Both the position numbers and the translations under genes were made by a program. From positions 310,001-374,000 of the forward strand of contig NZ_JAUFQE010000002.1 in NCBI RefSeq assembly GCF_030409755.1: a stretch of 64,000 nucleotides of DNA. Reading direction: 5' to 3'. The stretch is from Vibrio lentus. Lineage in GTDB: Bacteria; Pseudomonadota; Gammaproteobacteria; Enterobacterales; Vibrionaceae. This document shows positions 1 through 9,122 of the stretch, piece after piece. Under the pieces are notes generated by a model. The model did no database searches. It had not been told where the DNA came from and was given only the letters and a program-made list of their open reading frames with translations. Position 1 is the first letter of the stretch, and every line of letters begins with the position of its first letter.

Positions 1-200
1 TCATTGGTATCTTAGTGGATAGTGTTGCTGAAGTGGTTTACCTACGCTCTTCTGAAATCGACACGACTCCAAGTGTTGGTACTGACGAAAGTGCTAAGTT
101 CATCCAAGGTGTAAGCAACCGTGATGGCAAGCTGCTTATCTTAGTAGATCTAAACAAACTACTAAGCGAAGACGAATGGGATGAGATGGCTCACCTGTAA
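1..200 (+). CDS. cheW: Chemotaxis coupling protein CheW, 3' end only
   Basis: Only the C-terminal part of the gene is present; the reading frame is open from base 3 and ends with TAA at 198-200. The residues (ILVDSVAEVVYLRSSEID, then a segment ending in GKLLILVDLNKLL) match the last beta strands of the CheW/SH3-like fold, including the typical run of hydrophobic residues before the end. CheW links receptors to the kinase CheA at the cell pole. The stop overlaps the next ATG by one base (TAATG), so the DUF2802 gene that follows is translationally coupled. The identification is firm for the family; the upstream part lies outside the window. Confidence 0.85.
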   Translation, partial: IGILVDSVAEVVYLRSSEIDTTPSVGTDESAKFIQGVSNRDGKLLILVDLNKLLSEDEWDEMAHL

Positions 201-709
201 TGTTTGAAGCGCTTCCTTTGAGTCCTGCGGTGTTAATTGCAGGAGTCGGCGTGTTTACGTTGTTCATCTTGATTTTGCTTAGCAAAGTGAAAAGTGCTAT
301 TCAAAAACAGGTAGATCAATCACGCCTTCAAGTTCGTAATTTGGACAAAGAGCTGCAAAAATCGAGTAAGCAATTACTTGAGGTTCGTTCTGTTGTTCTT
401 GGTCTTGGTCAAAAAGTGACTGAGCAGCAAGATGTGATTAAGCATTTGAATGAGCGTATTGTTGAACTCGAACACGCTGATACTGATGGTCGTTTGTACA
501 CACGAGCAACCAAAATGGTTCAGCTTGGTGCTGGGATCAACGAACTGATTGAAGAATGCGAATTGCCAAAAGCGGAAGCTGAGCTAATGATGTCTCTGCA
601 GAATAAGCTTGCAGGCAAAGAGAAGATTCCTTCATTAAGAAGTAATCCGTCATCTTTTGATGAACAGCCTTCTTCTCACGATCGCAAGCCTCCACCTCGA
701 CGTCGTTAA
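200..709 (+). CDS. DUF2802 single-pass membrane protein at the end of the chemotaxis operon
   Basis: The product has 169 residues. An N-terminal membrane helix (about residues 8-27, LIAGVGVFTLFILILL) is followed by a long coiled coil rich in K, E, Q and L (about 30-95). A small C-terminal domain (about 97-140) ends in IEECELPKAEAELMMSLQNK, which looks like the helix-turn-helix-like DUF2802 region. The tail is a basic, proline/serine-rich stretch. Vibrio genomes usually carry this gene between cheW and ccmA. Its molecular role is not known; a link to polar chemotaxis or flagellar assembly is inferred from position only. It starts on the last base of cheW and is followed by a strong terminator. 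Confidence 0.75.
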   Translation: MFEALPLSPAVLIAGVGVFTLFILILLSKVKSAIQKQVDQSRLQVRNLDKELQKSSKQLLEVRSVVLGLGQKVTEQQDVIKHLNERIVELEHADTDGRLYTRATKMVQLGAGINELIEECELPKAEAELMMSLQNKLAGKEKIPSLRSNPSSFDEQPSSHDRKPPPRRR

Positions 710-761
710 ATTGAGCGCTCAATCCGTATTAATATTCAGATGTTTATTATGTACTCCTCTT

Positions 762-788
762 AAAAAGAAGCTTCGGCTTCTTTTTTTA
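762..788 (+). terminator. Rho-independent terminator after the cheW operon
   Basis: A 10-bp stem, AAAAAGAAGC / GCTTCTTTTT with a TTCG tetraloop, runs directly into a run of T. It closes the chemotaxis operon about 50 bases past the DUF2802 stop and separates it from ccm. Confidence 0.9.
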
Positions 789-933
789 TGTCTGTCGCTT
801 TATTTATAGAACGATGTTTATAAGTGCTTGTATCTAGAGCAATATCTGCTTCAAGAATAAAAATGTGTAAATTGTGATGCGGTAGTAACAGTTTCTTACG
901 GAGTTTGTTCCCTCGAAAACGCCTAGTCCTGTT

Positions 934-959
934 TTGTGACCTTGTTGGTGTGCTACTAT
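934..959 (+). promoter_or_regulatory. Candidate sigma-70 promoter for ccmA
   Basis: An extended -10 element TGCTACTAT (951-959) follows a TTGTGA hexamer (934-939) with a short 14-base spacer. Transcription would begin near 966, downstream of the GTG-like upstream starts and just ahead of the ATG at 990, which supports the shorter ccmA start. This is read by eye only. Confidence 0.45.
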
Positions 960-989
960 AGCCCTCTCATTACTCGACTAAATTTACCT

Positions 990-1607
990 ATGCTAGAAGT
1001 CTCTAATTTAACTGCTATTCGTGACGACAGGGTTCTATTTGAATCGTTGTCTTTTCAGCTAAAACCTGGCGAACTGGTTCAAGTTGAAGGTCGTAACGGT
1101 ACTGGAAAAACGACACTCCTGAGGATCATCACTGGCTTAGGTGACCGTGATGAAGGCACTATCTCTTGGGATGGTAGCTCTATTGAGTCGAGTCGAGACA
1201 TTTATCATCAGAACCTTCTGTTTCTTGGGCACCAAACGGGTGTTAAGCGCGAACTTAGTGCGTATGAGAACCTTAGTTTTTATCAATCGATTCATAACGC
1301 TGATACAACTAAGGAAGAGCTCTATCATGCCTTGACTCAAGTGGGTCTGGCTGGAAGAGAAGATGTCCCTGCAGGTCAACTTTCAGCAGGTCAACAACGC
1401 CGTGTTGCGTTGGCACGTCTTTGGTTGAGTAAGCAAATGTTATGGATTTTAGATGAACCACTGACTGCAATTGATAAGCAGGGTGTCAAAGTTCTGGAAT
1501 CTCTTTTTTCTCAGCATGCGGATAATGGTGGCATTGTGTTATTGACCACTCACCAAGATATGTTTGCTGACAGCCCGAAACTAAGAAAAATAAAGTTGGG
1601 TGAGTAA
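990..1607 (+). CDS. ccmA: Cytochrome c maturation ABC transporter ATP-binding subunit CcmA
   Basis: This is the 205-residue ATPase of the CcmABCD complex, which releases heme-loaded CcmE in the inner membrane. The Walker A motif ([12 protein letters not shown]), the signature [14 protein letters not shown] and Walker B ([12 protein letters not shown]) are all visible. The open frame extends upstream to 936, but those 18 residues ([11 protein letters not shown]...) lie over the candidate promoter and do not fit the family. CcmA normally begins with MLEVSNL, so I place the start at 990. The gene is first in the ccm operon and its end overlaps or abuts ccmB. Confidence 0.95.
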   Translation: MLEVSNLTAIRDDRVLFESLSFQLKPGELVQVEGRNGTGKTTLLRIITGLGDRDEGTISWDGSSIESSRDIYHQNLLFLGHQTGVKRELSAYENLSFYQSIHNADTTKEELYHALTQVGLAGREDVPAGQLSAGQQRRVALARLWLSKQMLWILDEPLTAIDKQGVKVLESLFSQHADNGGIVLLTTHQDMFADSPKLRKIKLGE

Positions 1608-1608
1608 T

Positions 1609-2277
1609 ATGATCTCTTCAATGACAATGATCATTCGACGCGAATTGCTTATCGCATTTCGCCGTCAAGCGGATATTTTTAACCCTCTGTGGTTTTTCAT
1701 CATTGTAATCACCCTTTTCCCGTTAAGTATTGGGCCTGAGCCAAACTTACTCGCACGCATTGCAGCAGGCATCGTTTGGGTTGCCGCTTTACTTTCTGCA
1801 TTGCTCTCTTTAGAGCGTTTGTTTCGCGATGATTTTCAAGATGGCGCCCTTGAGCAGATGATGCTGATGCCCATCCCGTTGCAGTTGGTAGTATTGTCCA
1901 AGGTCATAGCACACTGGTTATTGACCGGGTTACCATTAATTTTGATTAGTCCTCTATTGGCTGTATTACTGTCTTTGGATTTCGATACCTGGCTGTCGGT
2001 TGTTTTAACGTTATTGGTCGGTACGCCTGCATTGAGCTTTATTGGTGCGATTGGGGTAGCTTTAACGGTAGGGCTTCAGAAAGGTGGTGTGCTTTTAAGC
2101 CTGCTTATTTTACCGCTTTATATCCCAATTCTTATATTTGCTACATCAGCGATTGATGCGGCAGCACTAGGTGTTGCGTATAACGGACAGTTAGCAGTGT
2201 TAGGGGCGATGTTAATGGGCACAATGACGCTTACCCCATTTGCTATCAGCGCAGCACTGAGAGTGAGTGTTAACTAG
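1609..2277 (+). CDS. ccmB: Heme exporter subunit CcmB
   Basis: This is an integral membrane protein of about 222 residues with six hydrophobic helices and the conserved segment NPLWFFIIVITLFPLSIGPE near the N-terminus, characteristic of CcmB. It is the membrane partner of the CcmA ATPase. A GTG at 1600 would add three residues and overlap ccmA by eight bases; the ATG at 1609, one base past the ccmA stop, gives the usual family length and is preferred. A 177-base gap follows before ccmC; I see no clear terminator in it. Confidence 0.93.
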   Translation: MISSMTMIIRRELLIAFRRQADIFNPLWFFIIVITLFPLSIGPEPNLLARIAAGIVWVAALLSALLSLERLFRDDFQDGALEQMMLMPIPLQLVVLSKVIAHWLLTGLPLILISPLLAVLLSLDFDTWLSVVLTLLVGTPALSFIGAIGVALTVGLQKGGVLLSLLILPLYIPILIFATSAIDAAALGVAYNGQLAVLGAMLMGTMTLTPFAISAALRVSVN

Positions 2278-2454
2278 TTAATTATCTGATTAAAACTAGC
2301 TAACTAAGCGCTCACTTCCACTTTGTTTGTTCAGAGTGAACTAATTAAAACTTTCAAACTCATAGAGTCACTGGAAAAGATACAAGCCAACTAAATTATA
2401 ATAATTATAGCTGTGATAGCTGTAAGCAATATGAAGTAAGAGTGAGATTACAAC

Positions 2455-3195
2455 ATGTGGAAATGGCTCCATCCCTATGCCAAAGCAGAAACGTCTTATC
2501 AGCTCGCTGGTAAACTTTTGCCATGGTTCTCTATCCTAGCGCTATTGTGTCTATCCGTCGGTACTGTATGGGGGCTCGCGTTCGCACCTTCAGATTACCA
2601 ACAAGGTGATAGTTTCCGAATCATCTACATCCATGTTCCGTCAGCAATTTGGTCTATGGGCGTATACATGTCTATGGCGATTGCTGCCTTTATCGGTTTG
2701 GTATGGCAAGTCAGACTGTCTGAAATGGCTGCGTTGGCAATGGCTCCGATTGGTGCTGTGTTTACTTTTATCGCGCTATTAACGGGTGCGGTTTGGGGTA
2801 AACCAATGTGGGGTGCTTGGTGGGTTTGGGATGCACGTTTAACCTCAGAGCTGATTCTACTATTCCTATATTTGGGTGTGATTGCATTACACCACGCCTT
2901 TGATGACCAAAAAACAGCGGCAAAAGCGGCGGGTATTTTGGCTATCGTAGGTGTTATCAACCTGCCGATTATTCACTTCTCTGTTGAGTGGTGGAACACT
3001 CTACATCAGGGCGCGACAATCACTAAGTTTGATCAGCCTTCTATTTCAAATGACATGTTATGGCCGCTTCTTCTGAACATATTCGGTTTCGCCTTCTTCT
3101 TTGGTGCAGTCACTATGGTGCGTTTTAGAAACGAAATCATCAGTAAAGAAAGTCACCGTCCGTGGGTTCGTAAACTTGCGGCTGATAAAGCGTAG
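2455..3195 (+). CDS. ccmC: Heme-handling membrane protein CcmC
   Basis: The product has 246 residues and six membrane helices and belongs to the heme-handling family. The tryptophan-rich heme-binding loop is present (WGAWWVWDARLTSELILLFL, about residues 120-139), with histidines in flanking periplasmic loops (IYIHVPSAIW and INLPIIHFSVEWW). CcmC loads heme onto the histidine of CcmE. It follows ccmB after a 177-base leader and precedes ccmD by 14 bases. Length and motifs are normal. Confidence 0.95.
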   Translation: MWKWLHPYAKAETSYQLAGKLLPWFSILALLCLSVGTVWGLAFAPSDYQQGDSFRIIYIHVPSAIWSMGVYMSMAIAAFIGLVWQVRLSEMAALAMAPIGAVFTFIALLTGAVWGKPMWGAWWVWDARLTSELILLFLYLGVIALHHAFDDQKTAAKAAGILAIVGVINLPIIHFSVEWWNTLHQGATITKFDQPSISNDMLWPLLLNIFGFAFFFGAVTMVRFRNEIISKESHRPWVRKLAADKA

Positions 3196-3209
3196 TAGGG
3201 TAGGTAATT

Positions 3210-3416
3210 ATGTATTTTGAATCTCTGAGTGATTTCTTTGCCATGGGTGGCTACGCCTCATATGTATGGAGTGCATTTGGAATCACATTCCTTGCGATGA
3301 TCGTCTTACTGGTAGTAAGTGTTCGTCGTGGTAAGCAATTACTAACTGAAGTACAAGCGAAGATTGATCGTCAAGCTCGTATCGATGCAGCAAAAAATAT
3401 GGAGAACACTCTATGA
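3210..3416 (+). CDS. ccmD: Small heme exporter subunit CcmD
   Basis: This 68-residue protein has one membrane helix (about 19-38) and a charged C-terminal tail, the usual CcmD architecture. The N-terminal [15 protein letters not shown] segment is the typical CcmD signature. It stabilises the CcmABC complex and helps release CcmE. The gene overlaps ccmE by four bases (ATGA), indicating coupled translation. Confidence 0.93.
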   Translation: MYFESLSDFFAMGGYASYVWSAFGITFLAMIVLLVVSVRRGKQLLTEVQAKIDRQARIDAAKNMENTL

Positions 3417-3895
3417 ACCCAAGACGCAAAAAGAGGCTGGGCATTGTCTTAGCGATCTTTTTTGGTATCAGTGCAACTGTTGGATTAATGGTTTATGCAC
3501 TTAACCAGAACATGGATCTGTTCTACACGCCAACTGAGCTTGTTAATGGCAAAGACGGTAAAAAACCTGAAGTTGGCCAACGCCTACGTATTGGTGGCAT
3601 GGTTGTAGTCGGTTCTGTAAGCCGTGACAACGAATCACTACGTGTAAGCTTTGATTTGAAAGATGTTGGCCCTAAAGTAACGATTTTATACGATGGCATT
3701 CTTCCTGATCTTTTCCGCGAAGGGCAAGGTATTGTTGCTCAAGGCGTTCTAAAAGATGCGACAACAATTGAAGCGTTCGAAGTATTAGCGAAACATGATG
3801 AAGAGTACATGCCTTCTGAAGTTGCTGAAGCAATGAAGAAAACCCATGAGCCAATGCAGTACTCGACAGAACAAAAAGAAGGAAGTGCTCAATGA
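3413..3895 (+). CDS. ccmE: Periplasmic heme chaperone CcmE
   Basis: The product has 160 residues. A basic start (MNPRRKKRL) is followed by a membrane anchor (about 9-29) and a periplasmic OB-fold domain. The heme-linking histidine is visible in [11 protein letters not shown] (H128), with the adjacent tyrosine that ligates heme iron. It takes heme from CcmC and passes it to CcmFH. It overlaps both ccmD and ccmF by four bases. Confidence 0.95.
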   Translation: MNPRRKKRLGIVLAIFFGISATVGLMVYALNQNMDLFYTPTELVNGKDGKKPEVGQRLRIGGMVVVGSVSRDNESLRVSFDLKDVGPKVTILYDGILPDLFREGQGIVAQGVLKDATTIEAFEVLAKHDEEYMPSEVAEAMKKTHEPMQYSTEQKEGSAQ

Positions 3896-5862
3896 TAGCC
3901 GAGATCGGCCACTTTGCCATGATCCTGTCCCTAGGGCTGGGATTGCTTTTGAGTGTGCTCCCCCTCTATGGAGCCTCTCGAAATAACACTTTATTGATGA
4001 ATAGTGCACGACCGTTGTCGTGGGGTATGTTCGGATTCCTAGCGATTTCGTTTTTCATCTTGTGTTACGCGTTTTACACCAATGATTTTACGATTCAATA
4101 CGTAGCAAGTAACTCAAACAGCCAACTTCCTTGGTACTATCGCATTACTGCGGTTTGGGGCGCTCACGAAGGCTCTTTATTACTTTGGGTTCTAATCCAA
4201 GCGGGTTGGACGGTTGCTGTTGCTACGTTTAGCCGCGGTATGCCTCAAGAGTCTGTGGCTCGCGTACTTGCAATCATGGGTTTGATTACTGTCGGCTTCT
4301 TGCTGTTCATTATCATAACGTCTAACCCGTTCTTACGTACGCTGCCTTTCTTCCCTGTCGATGGCCGTGACTTAAACCCACTATTGCAAGATCCGGGTTT
4401 GATCATTCACCCGCCAATGCTTTACATGGGTTACGTAGGTTTCTCGGTAGCGTTCTCTTTTGCTATTGCCTCTCTAATGAGTGGCCGTTTAGATACGGCA
4501 TGGGCTCGTTGGTCTCGTCCTTGGACAATCGCTGCTTGGTTATTCCTAACAGTAGGTATCGCACTAGGTTCATGGTGGGCTTACTACGAACTTGGCTGGG
4601 GTGGCTGGTGGTTCTGGGATCCAGTAGAAAACGCTTCATTCATGCCTTGGTTGGCTGGTACTGCACTGATGCACTCACTAGCGGTAACCGAAAAGCGTGG
4701 CACATTTAAAGCTTGGACAGTATTGCTGGCTATCTCTGCATTCTCACTAAGCTTACTAGGTACGTTCCTAGTTCGTTCGGGCATCTTGGTATCGGTTCAC
4801 GCATTCGCGTCAGATCCTGCTCGTGGTATGTTTATTCTAGGTTTCCTAGTGTTCGTTATCGGTGGTTCTCTGTTGTTGTTCGCTGTTAAAGGCGCATCGG
4901 TTCGTGTCCGTGGTAACTTCGATTTAGTTTCTCGAGAAAATGCACTACTCGGCAACAACATATTATTGATTGCTGCGTTAGTGGTTGTGTTAGTGGGTAC
5001 ATTGCTTCCACTAGTTCATAAGCAGTTAGGTTTGGGCTCGGTTTCAATCGGTGCTCCATTCTTTGATATGTTGTTCTTCTGGTTAATGATTCCGTTCTCG
5101 TTCCTATTGGGTATCGGTCCACTGATTCGTTGGAAGCGTGACAACCTGTCTAAGCTTATTAAGCCCATGTTGGTTTCAGGTATCTTCTCGCTAGGTTTAA
5201 GTGCGCTAATGGTGACACTGCTGGCTGACCGCTTCAGTGGTACTGCTTTTGCTGGTTGGGTTATGGCGTTCTGGATCTTCTTCATGCACGGCTTTGAGCT
5301 GCATGAACGTGCGACTCACCGTCATACCTTCATGAAAGGTCTAACTAAACTGCCTCGTAGCCATTGGGCGATGATCTGTGGCCATATTGGTTTAGCTGTG
5401 ACAGTGATCGGTATCGCGATGGTGCAAAACTACAGTATTGAACGTGATGTTCGTCTGGCACCTGGCGAAAGCTACCAACTTGAAGAGTACGATTTTCTAT
5501 TCACTGGTGTTCGTGACAAAGATGGCCCTAACTACGATGGTTACATCGCTGACTTTGAAATTACCAAAGAAGGCAAATACATCAACACGCTTCACGCTGA
5601 AAAACGTTTCTACACTACAGCTAAGTCTATGATGACTGAAGCGGCGATTGATCGTGGCGTAACACGCGACCTTTATATCGCAATGGGTGAGCGTTTAGAC
5701 GACAACAAGTCTTGGGCTGTTCGTATCTACTACAAACCGTTTGTACGTTGGATCTGGGCGGGTTCTTTGATCATGTCGATTGGTGGCGTAATTGCAATCA
5801 GTGACCGTCGTTACCGTTTCCGTAAGCCAACGAAAAAGTCGGCTCAAGAGCAGGAGGCCTAA
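3892..5862 (+). CDS. ccmF: Cytochrome c heme lyase subunit CcmF
   Basis: This 656-residue polytopic protein is of the usual size for CcmF. It carries the tryptophan-rich motif [20 protein letters not shown] (about residues 237-256) and conserved histidines such as those in [12 protein letters not shown] and [13 protein letters not shown]. It is the core of the lyase that attaches heme to CXXCH motifs of apocytochromes on the periplasmic face. Its last base overlaps the first base of ccmG. Confidence 0.96.
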   Translation: MIAEIGHFAMILSLGLGLLLSVLPLYGASRNNTLLMNSARPLSWGMFGFLAISFFILCYAFYTNDFTIQYVASNSNSQLPWYYRITAVWGAHEGSLLLWVLIQAGWTVAVATFSRGMPQESVARVLAIMGLITVGFLLFIIITSNPFLRTLPFFPVDGRDLNPLLQDPGLIIHPPMLYMGYVGFSVAFSFAIASLMSGRLDTAWARWSRPWTIAAWLFLTVGIALGSWWAYYELGWGGWWFWDPVENASFMPWLAGTALMHSLAVTEKRGTFKAWTVLLAISAFSLSLLGTFLVRSGILVSVHAFASDPARGMFILGFLVFVIGGSLLLFAVKGASVRVRGNFDLVSRENALLGNNILLIAALVVVLVGTLLPLVHKQLGLGSVSIGAPFFDMLFFWLMIPFSFLLGIGPLIRWKRDNLSKLIKPMLVSGIFSLGLSALMVTLLADRFSGTAFAGWVMAFWIFFMHGFELHERATHRHTFMKGLTKLPRSHWAMICGHIGLAVTVIGIAMVQNYSIERDVRLAPGESYQLEEYDFLFTGVRDKDGPNYDGYIADFEITKEGKYINTLHAEKRFYTTAKSMMTEAAIDRGVTRDLYIAMGERLDDNKSWAVRIYYKPFVRWIWAGSLIMSIGGVIAISDRRYRFRKPTKKSAQEQEA

Positions 5863-6413
5863 TGAACAAGAAGATTTTATTTGTTCCACTGATTGCTTTT
5901 ATGATTCTAGCTGGAGTCTTTGCAACCCAACTGATGCGTAACCAGTCGGGAGATGATCCGACTAAACTGGAATCGGTATTGATTGGTAAGCAAGTGCCTG
6001 AATTTGGCCTAGAGGATTTGGAACAACCTGGAAAGTTTCATGATCAAGCGATCTTTAAAGGTGAGCCATTGCTGCTTAACGTTTGGGCGACTTGGTGTCC
6101 TACTTGCTATGCAGAGCACTCATACTTGAACAAGCTTGCTGATCAAGGCGTTAAAATTATTGGCCTTAATTACAAAGATGATCGCAATAAAGCAGTAGGT
6201 TGGTTGAACGAACTGGGCAATCCATACCTGATCAGCTTGTTCGATGGTAATGGCATGCTAGGCCTAGACCTTGGTGTGTATGGCGCACCAGAGACGTTCC
6301 TAATTGACGCTAACGGTGTTGTTCGTTACCGCCATGTTGGAGATGTGAATCCAACAAACTGGGCTTCGACACTTGAGCCGATGTACCAAGAGTTATTGGA
6401 GGAGGCAAAATGA
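5862..6413 (+). CDS. ccmG: Thiol:disulfide oxidoreductase CcmG/DsbE
   Basis: The product has 183 residues with an N-terminal membrane anchor (about 4-24) and a periplasmic thioredoxin fold. The active site is WATWCPTCYAEH, with the CPTC centre typical of CcmG. A cis-proline loop (VYGAPETFLID) is present. It reduces apocytochrome or CcmH cysteines before heme attachment. It overlaps ccmH by four bases. Confidence 0.95.
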   Translation: MNKKILFVPLIAFMILAGVFATQLMRNQSGDDPTKLESVLIGKQVPEFGLEDLEQPGKFHDQAIFKGEPLLLNVWATWCPTCYAEHSYLNKLADQGVKIIGLNYKDDRNKAVGWLNELGNPYLISLFDGNGMLGLDLGVYGAPETFLIDANGVVRYRHVGDVNPTNWASTLEPMYQELLEEAK

Positions 6414-6898
6414 TTAAACAAACACTTGTAGCATTGTTTGCCACATTCGCTATCTCTGCGTCGGTAACAGCTGCGCCTATCGAATTTCATGAGTTTGATA
6501 CGGTCGATCAAGAGCAACAATTTAAAGATTTGAGCAATACGCTTCGTTGCCCAAAATGTCAGAACAACACTATTGGTGATTCGAACGCGGAACTTGCGGT
6601 CGACTTGCGTCAAAAAGTGTATGAGATGACAAAAGATGGCAAGTCTGAACAAGAAATTATTGATTACATGATTGCTCGTTACGGTAACTTTGTAACGTAC
6701 AACCCGCCACTGACCTTAGCGACATCGATCCTTTGGGTTGGCCCGTTTTCGGTTGTTGTATTAGGTTTTGGTTTGATTGTTTTACGAAGCAGAAAGTCAA
6801 AATCGAAAGCAGTAGAGTCCAATAAAGACTGGGATGCAGACAAAGAAGCACGTTTAAAAGCGTTACTCGACGAAGAGAACGACGGAGATAAACAGTAA
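6410..6898 (+). CDS. ccmH: Cytochrome c-type biogenesis protein CcmH
   Basis: The product has 162 residues with a cleavable signal peptide ending about AAPIEF. It carries the redox motif LRCPKCQNNTI of the CcmH/CcmL family and a C-terminal membrane helix (about 103-125). This corresponds to the N-terminal half of the longer E. coli CcmH; the TPR half is the separate downstream gene ccmI. It delivers reduced apocytochrome to CcmF. The last base of its stop is the first base of the ccmI start. Confidence 0.95.
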   Translation: MIKQTLVALFATFAISASVTAAPIEFHEFDTVDQEQQFKDLSNTLRCPKCQNNTIGDSNAELAVDLRQKVYEMTKDGKSEQEIIDYMIARYGNFVTYNPPLTLATSILWVGPFSVVVLGFGLIVLRSRKSKSKAVESNKDWDADKEARLKALLDEENDGDKQ

Positions 6899-8118
6899 TG
6901 ACTCTATTTTGGATTTCTACAATTGTCCTTTCGCTAGCTGCAGTTTTATTGATTGTTCTGCCTTTCTTGAACAAGAAAGAAAACAACGATGACGTGCTTC
7001 GCGATGAGTTGAATAAAGCCTTCTATAAAGATCGCTTAGTTGAATTAGAAGTAGAAGCGGAAGAAGGCCTTGTTGATAACCAGCAAGAACTGATCGCTGA
7101 CTTAAAGCAGTCGCTACTTGATGATGTTCCAGCACAAGAAAAGATCAAGAAGACACAAATCTCTACGCTGGGTGTTGTTGTACCATCAGTGATTCTTGTT
7201 TTGGTTGTGACCTACGGTATGTACTTTAAATTTGGTGCATTAGATAAGGTTCAGCATTGGCAAGAAGTGAGCGCTAATCTTCCTGCATTGTCTAAAAAGC
7301 TGATGTCATCAGAAGGCGGTGCGTTAACGGATGATGAATTGGAAGACCTAACTTTGGCTCTTCGTACTCGTCTTCACTATCAACCAAAAGACTCAACGGG
7401 TTGGTTGTTACTGGGCCGTATCGCATTAGCAAATCGCGATGCTGAAACTGCGAAAGATTCAATGGAAAGAGCCTACAAGCTTGAACCTAAGAATGAAGAT
7501 GTTCAGTTAGGTTTCGCTCAAGCATTGATGCTTTCTCCTGATGAAGCCGATCAAAACCAAGCTCGTTTGATTTTGAGCCGCTTGATTCAAAATGATTACG
7601 TTGATCTTCGTGTGTTCTCATTACTAGCGTTCGATTCGTTTGAACGTCAAGACTACCCAGGTGCTGTGAAGTACTGGAGCATCATGCAACAGATGATTGG
7701 TCCACAAGACAGTCGCTACGAGATGCTGTCACGCAGTATTGAAAGTGCTCAGAAGAAAATGGGCGACACCATGGGTGTTGACCAAGGTAAGAGTGTTGCA
7801 GTAACGCTTGAGCTGTCTGGCGATGTGAATGCTGATCCTAAGTCTGTGTTGGTTGTTTCGGTACATAGAGCCGATGGTTCGCCAATGCCGGTCGCAGCAG
7901 CCCGTTACCCATTGGGTTCTTTCCCTCGCACTGTTGTTCTCGATGATGGTAACAGCATGATGGAAGGGGCGAAGTTGTCTAGTCTTGAAACTCTGATGGT
8001 TAGAGCTAGGCTTGATACAGATGGTAATGTTTCAACTCGCGATGGTGATTGGTACGGTGAAAGTGAAGTGGTTGAACTGGGTGCTCCAGTGACCATCAAC
8101 ATCAATAAGCAATATTAA
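6898..8118 (+). CDS. ccmI: Cytochrome c biogenesis protein CcmI (TPR apocytochrome chaperone)
   Basis: The product has 406 residues. Two membrane helices (about 3-22 and 93-114) enclose a cytoplasmic loop with a leucine-zipper-like stretch. A periplasmic TPR region follows (about 155-285; WLLLGRIALANRDAETAKD and the next repeat are clear), then a C-terminal beta domain. It holds the C-terminus of apocytochromes for the lyase. It is the last ccm gene and is followed by a strong terminator at 8188. Confidence 0.92.
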   Translation: MTLFWISTIVLSLAAVLLIVLPFLNKKENNDDVLRDELNKAFYKDRLVELEVEAEEGLVDNQQELIADLKQSLLDDVPAQEKIKKTQISTLGVVVPSVILVLVVTYGMYFKFGALDKVQHWQEVSANLPALSKKLMSSEGGALTDDELEDLTLALRTRLHYQPKDSTGWLLLGRIALANRDAETAKDSMERAYKLEPKNEDVQLGFAQALMLSPDEADQNQARLILSRLIQNDYVDLRVFSLLAFDSFERQDYPGAVKYWSIMQQMIGPQDSRYEMLSRSIESAQKKMGDTMGVDQGKSVAVTLELSGDVNADPKSVLVVSVHRADGSPMPVAAARYPLGSFPRTVVLDDGNSMMEGAKLSSLETLMVRARLDTDGNVSTRDGDWYGESEVVELGAPVTININKQY

Positions 8119-8187
8119 TCATCACTTTGCATACGTGTTAGCTATTCCGATTTCACGATAAACGGTATAGACTTATGCAAACAATTG

Positions 8188-8213
8188 AGGCCAGCGATTG
8201 CTGGCCTTTTTTA
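8188..8213 (+). terminator. Rho-independent terminator after the ccm operon
   Basis: A perfect 8-bp stem AGGCCAGC / GCTGGCCT with a GATT loop is followed by TTTTTT. It lies 70 bases past the ccmI stop. Confidence 0.92.
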
Positions 8214-8242
8214 TTATATGAATTCCTTATGGAAAAGGTGAT

Positions 8243-9028
8243 ATGTCTGTCAGTGTTTTAAGACTCTCGAGTTTACTTTTTATCGCAAGCTTAACGGTGG
8301 GCTGTTCTAGCGCGCCAGATGAAAGCACTAATGATAATAACCTCGAAACCTCTGAATACGTCGAAGAGTCCCACCCGAATGACCCTTTCGAAGGGTTCAA
8401 CCGAGCTATGTGGGATATCAACTACGAATATCTTGATCCTTATTTAGTTCGTCCTGTTTCACTCGCTTATGTTGGCTATACTCCTGTTCCAGTTCGCTCT
8501 GGTATCTCAAATTTTTTAGCCAACTTAGATGAACCTGCAAGTATGGTGAACAACTTATTCATGGGTAATGGCGAGAAAGCACTCGATCATTTCAACCGTT
8601 TTTGGATTAACTCAACCTTTGGTCTGTTGGGCTTGATTGATATTGCGAGTGAAGCCGGGATCACCAAGTATGATGATAAGTCGTTTTCTGATGCGATTGG
8701 TCATTATGGGGTAGGGAATGGGCCGTACTTTATGGTGCCGGGTTATGGTCCTATTACGACTCGTGAAGTGACGGAGCAAGTGGATAGTTTATATGTGCCT
8801 TTAGCTCTGTTGAACTTCTGGGCAAGCCTCGGAAAGTGGGCATTTGAAGGTATGGAGACTCGTGCACAGCTAGTTTCTCAAGAAGCTCTGTTGGATGACT
8901 CGCCAGATCCGTATGCGTTAACGCGAGATGTTTATATTCAACGTCGTGACTTTAAAGCCGAGATCGAGCCTGAAGAGGTCGACCTTGAAGAAGAAGATTT
9001 GATCGATGGTTATCTAGAAGATTACTAG
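8243..9028 (+). CDS. mlaA: Phospholipid-binding lipoprotein MlaA (VacJ)
   Basis: The product has 261 residues with a lipoprotein signal peptide and lipobox LTVGC (Cys21). The body has the MlaA/VacJ pattern, including DPFEGFNRAMWDINYEY, LDEPASMVNNLFMGN and FGHYGVGNGPYFMVPGYGP-like segments. MlaA sits in the outer membrane with porins and removes surface-exposed phospholipid, passing it to MlaC. The C-terminal tail is very acidic (EPEEVDLEEEDLID). It stands alone between two terminators. Confidence 0.93.
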   Translation: MSVSVLRLSSLLFIASLTVGCSSAPDESTNDNNLETSEYVEESHPNDPFEGFNRAMWDINYEYLDPYLVRPVSLAYVGYTPVPVRSGISNFLANLDEPASMVNNLFMGNGEKALDHFNRFWINSTFGLLGLIDIASEAGITKYDDKSFSDAIGHYGVGNGPYFMVPGYGPITTREVTEQVDSLYVPLALLNFWASLGKWAFEGMETRAQLVSQEALLDDSPDPYALTRDVYIQRRDFKAEIEPEEVDLEEEDLIDGYLEDY

Positions 9029-9055
9029 AAATATGATTTAGAAAATCGATAAAAG

Positions 9056-9091
9056 AAAGGCTCGATATTGAAGCAACATCGAGCCTTTTTA
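9056..9091 (+). terminator. Terminator between mlaA and the convergent fadL gene
   Basis: An 11-bp stem AAAGGCTCGAT / ATCGAGCCTTT with a short loop is followed by TTTTATT on the plus strand. It may also serve the convergent minus-strand fadL gene ending at 9123. Confidence 0.85.
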
Positions 9092-9122
9092 TTGTTTGTT
9101 ACTTTAGATTAAGTAAAACAGA

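Noticed and set aside
936..989. Upstream extension of ccmA starting at 936
   Set aside because: The 18 extra residues cover a likely promoter and do not fit CcmA; the ATG at 990 gives the family N-terminus.
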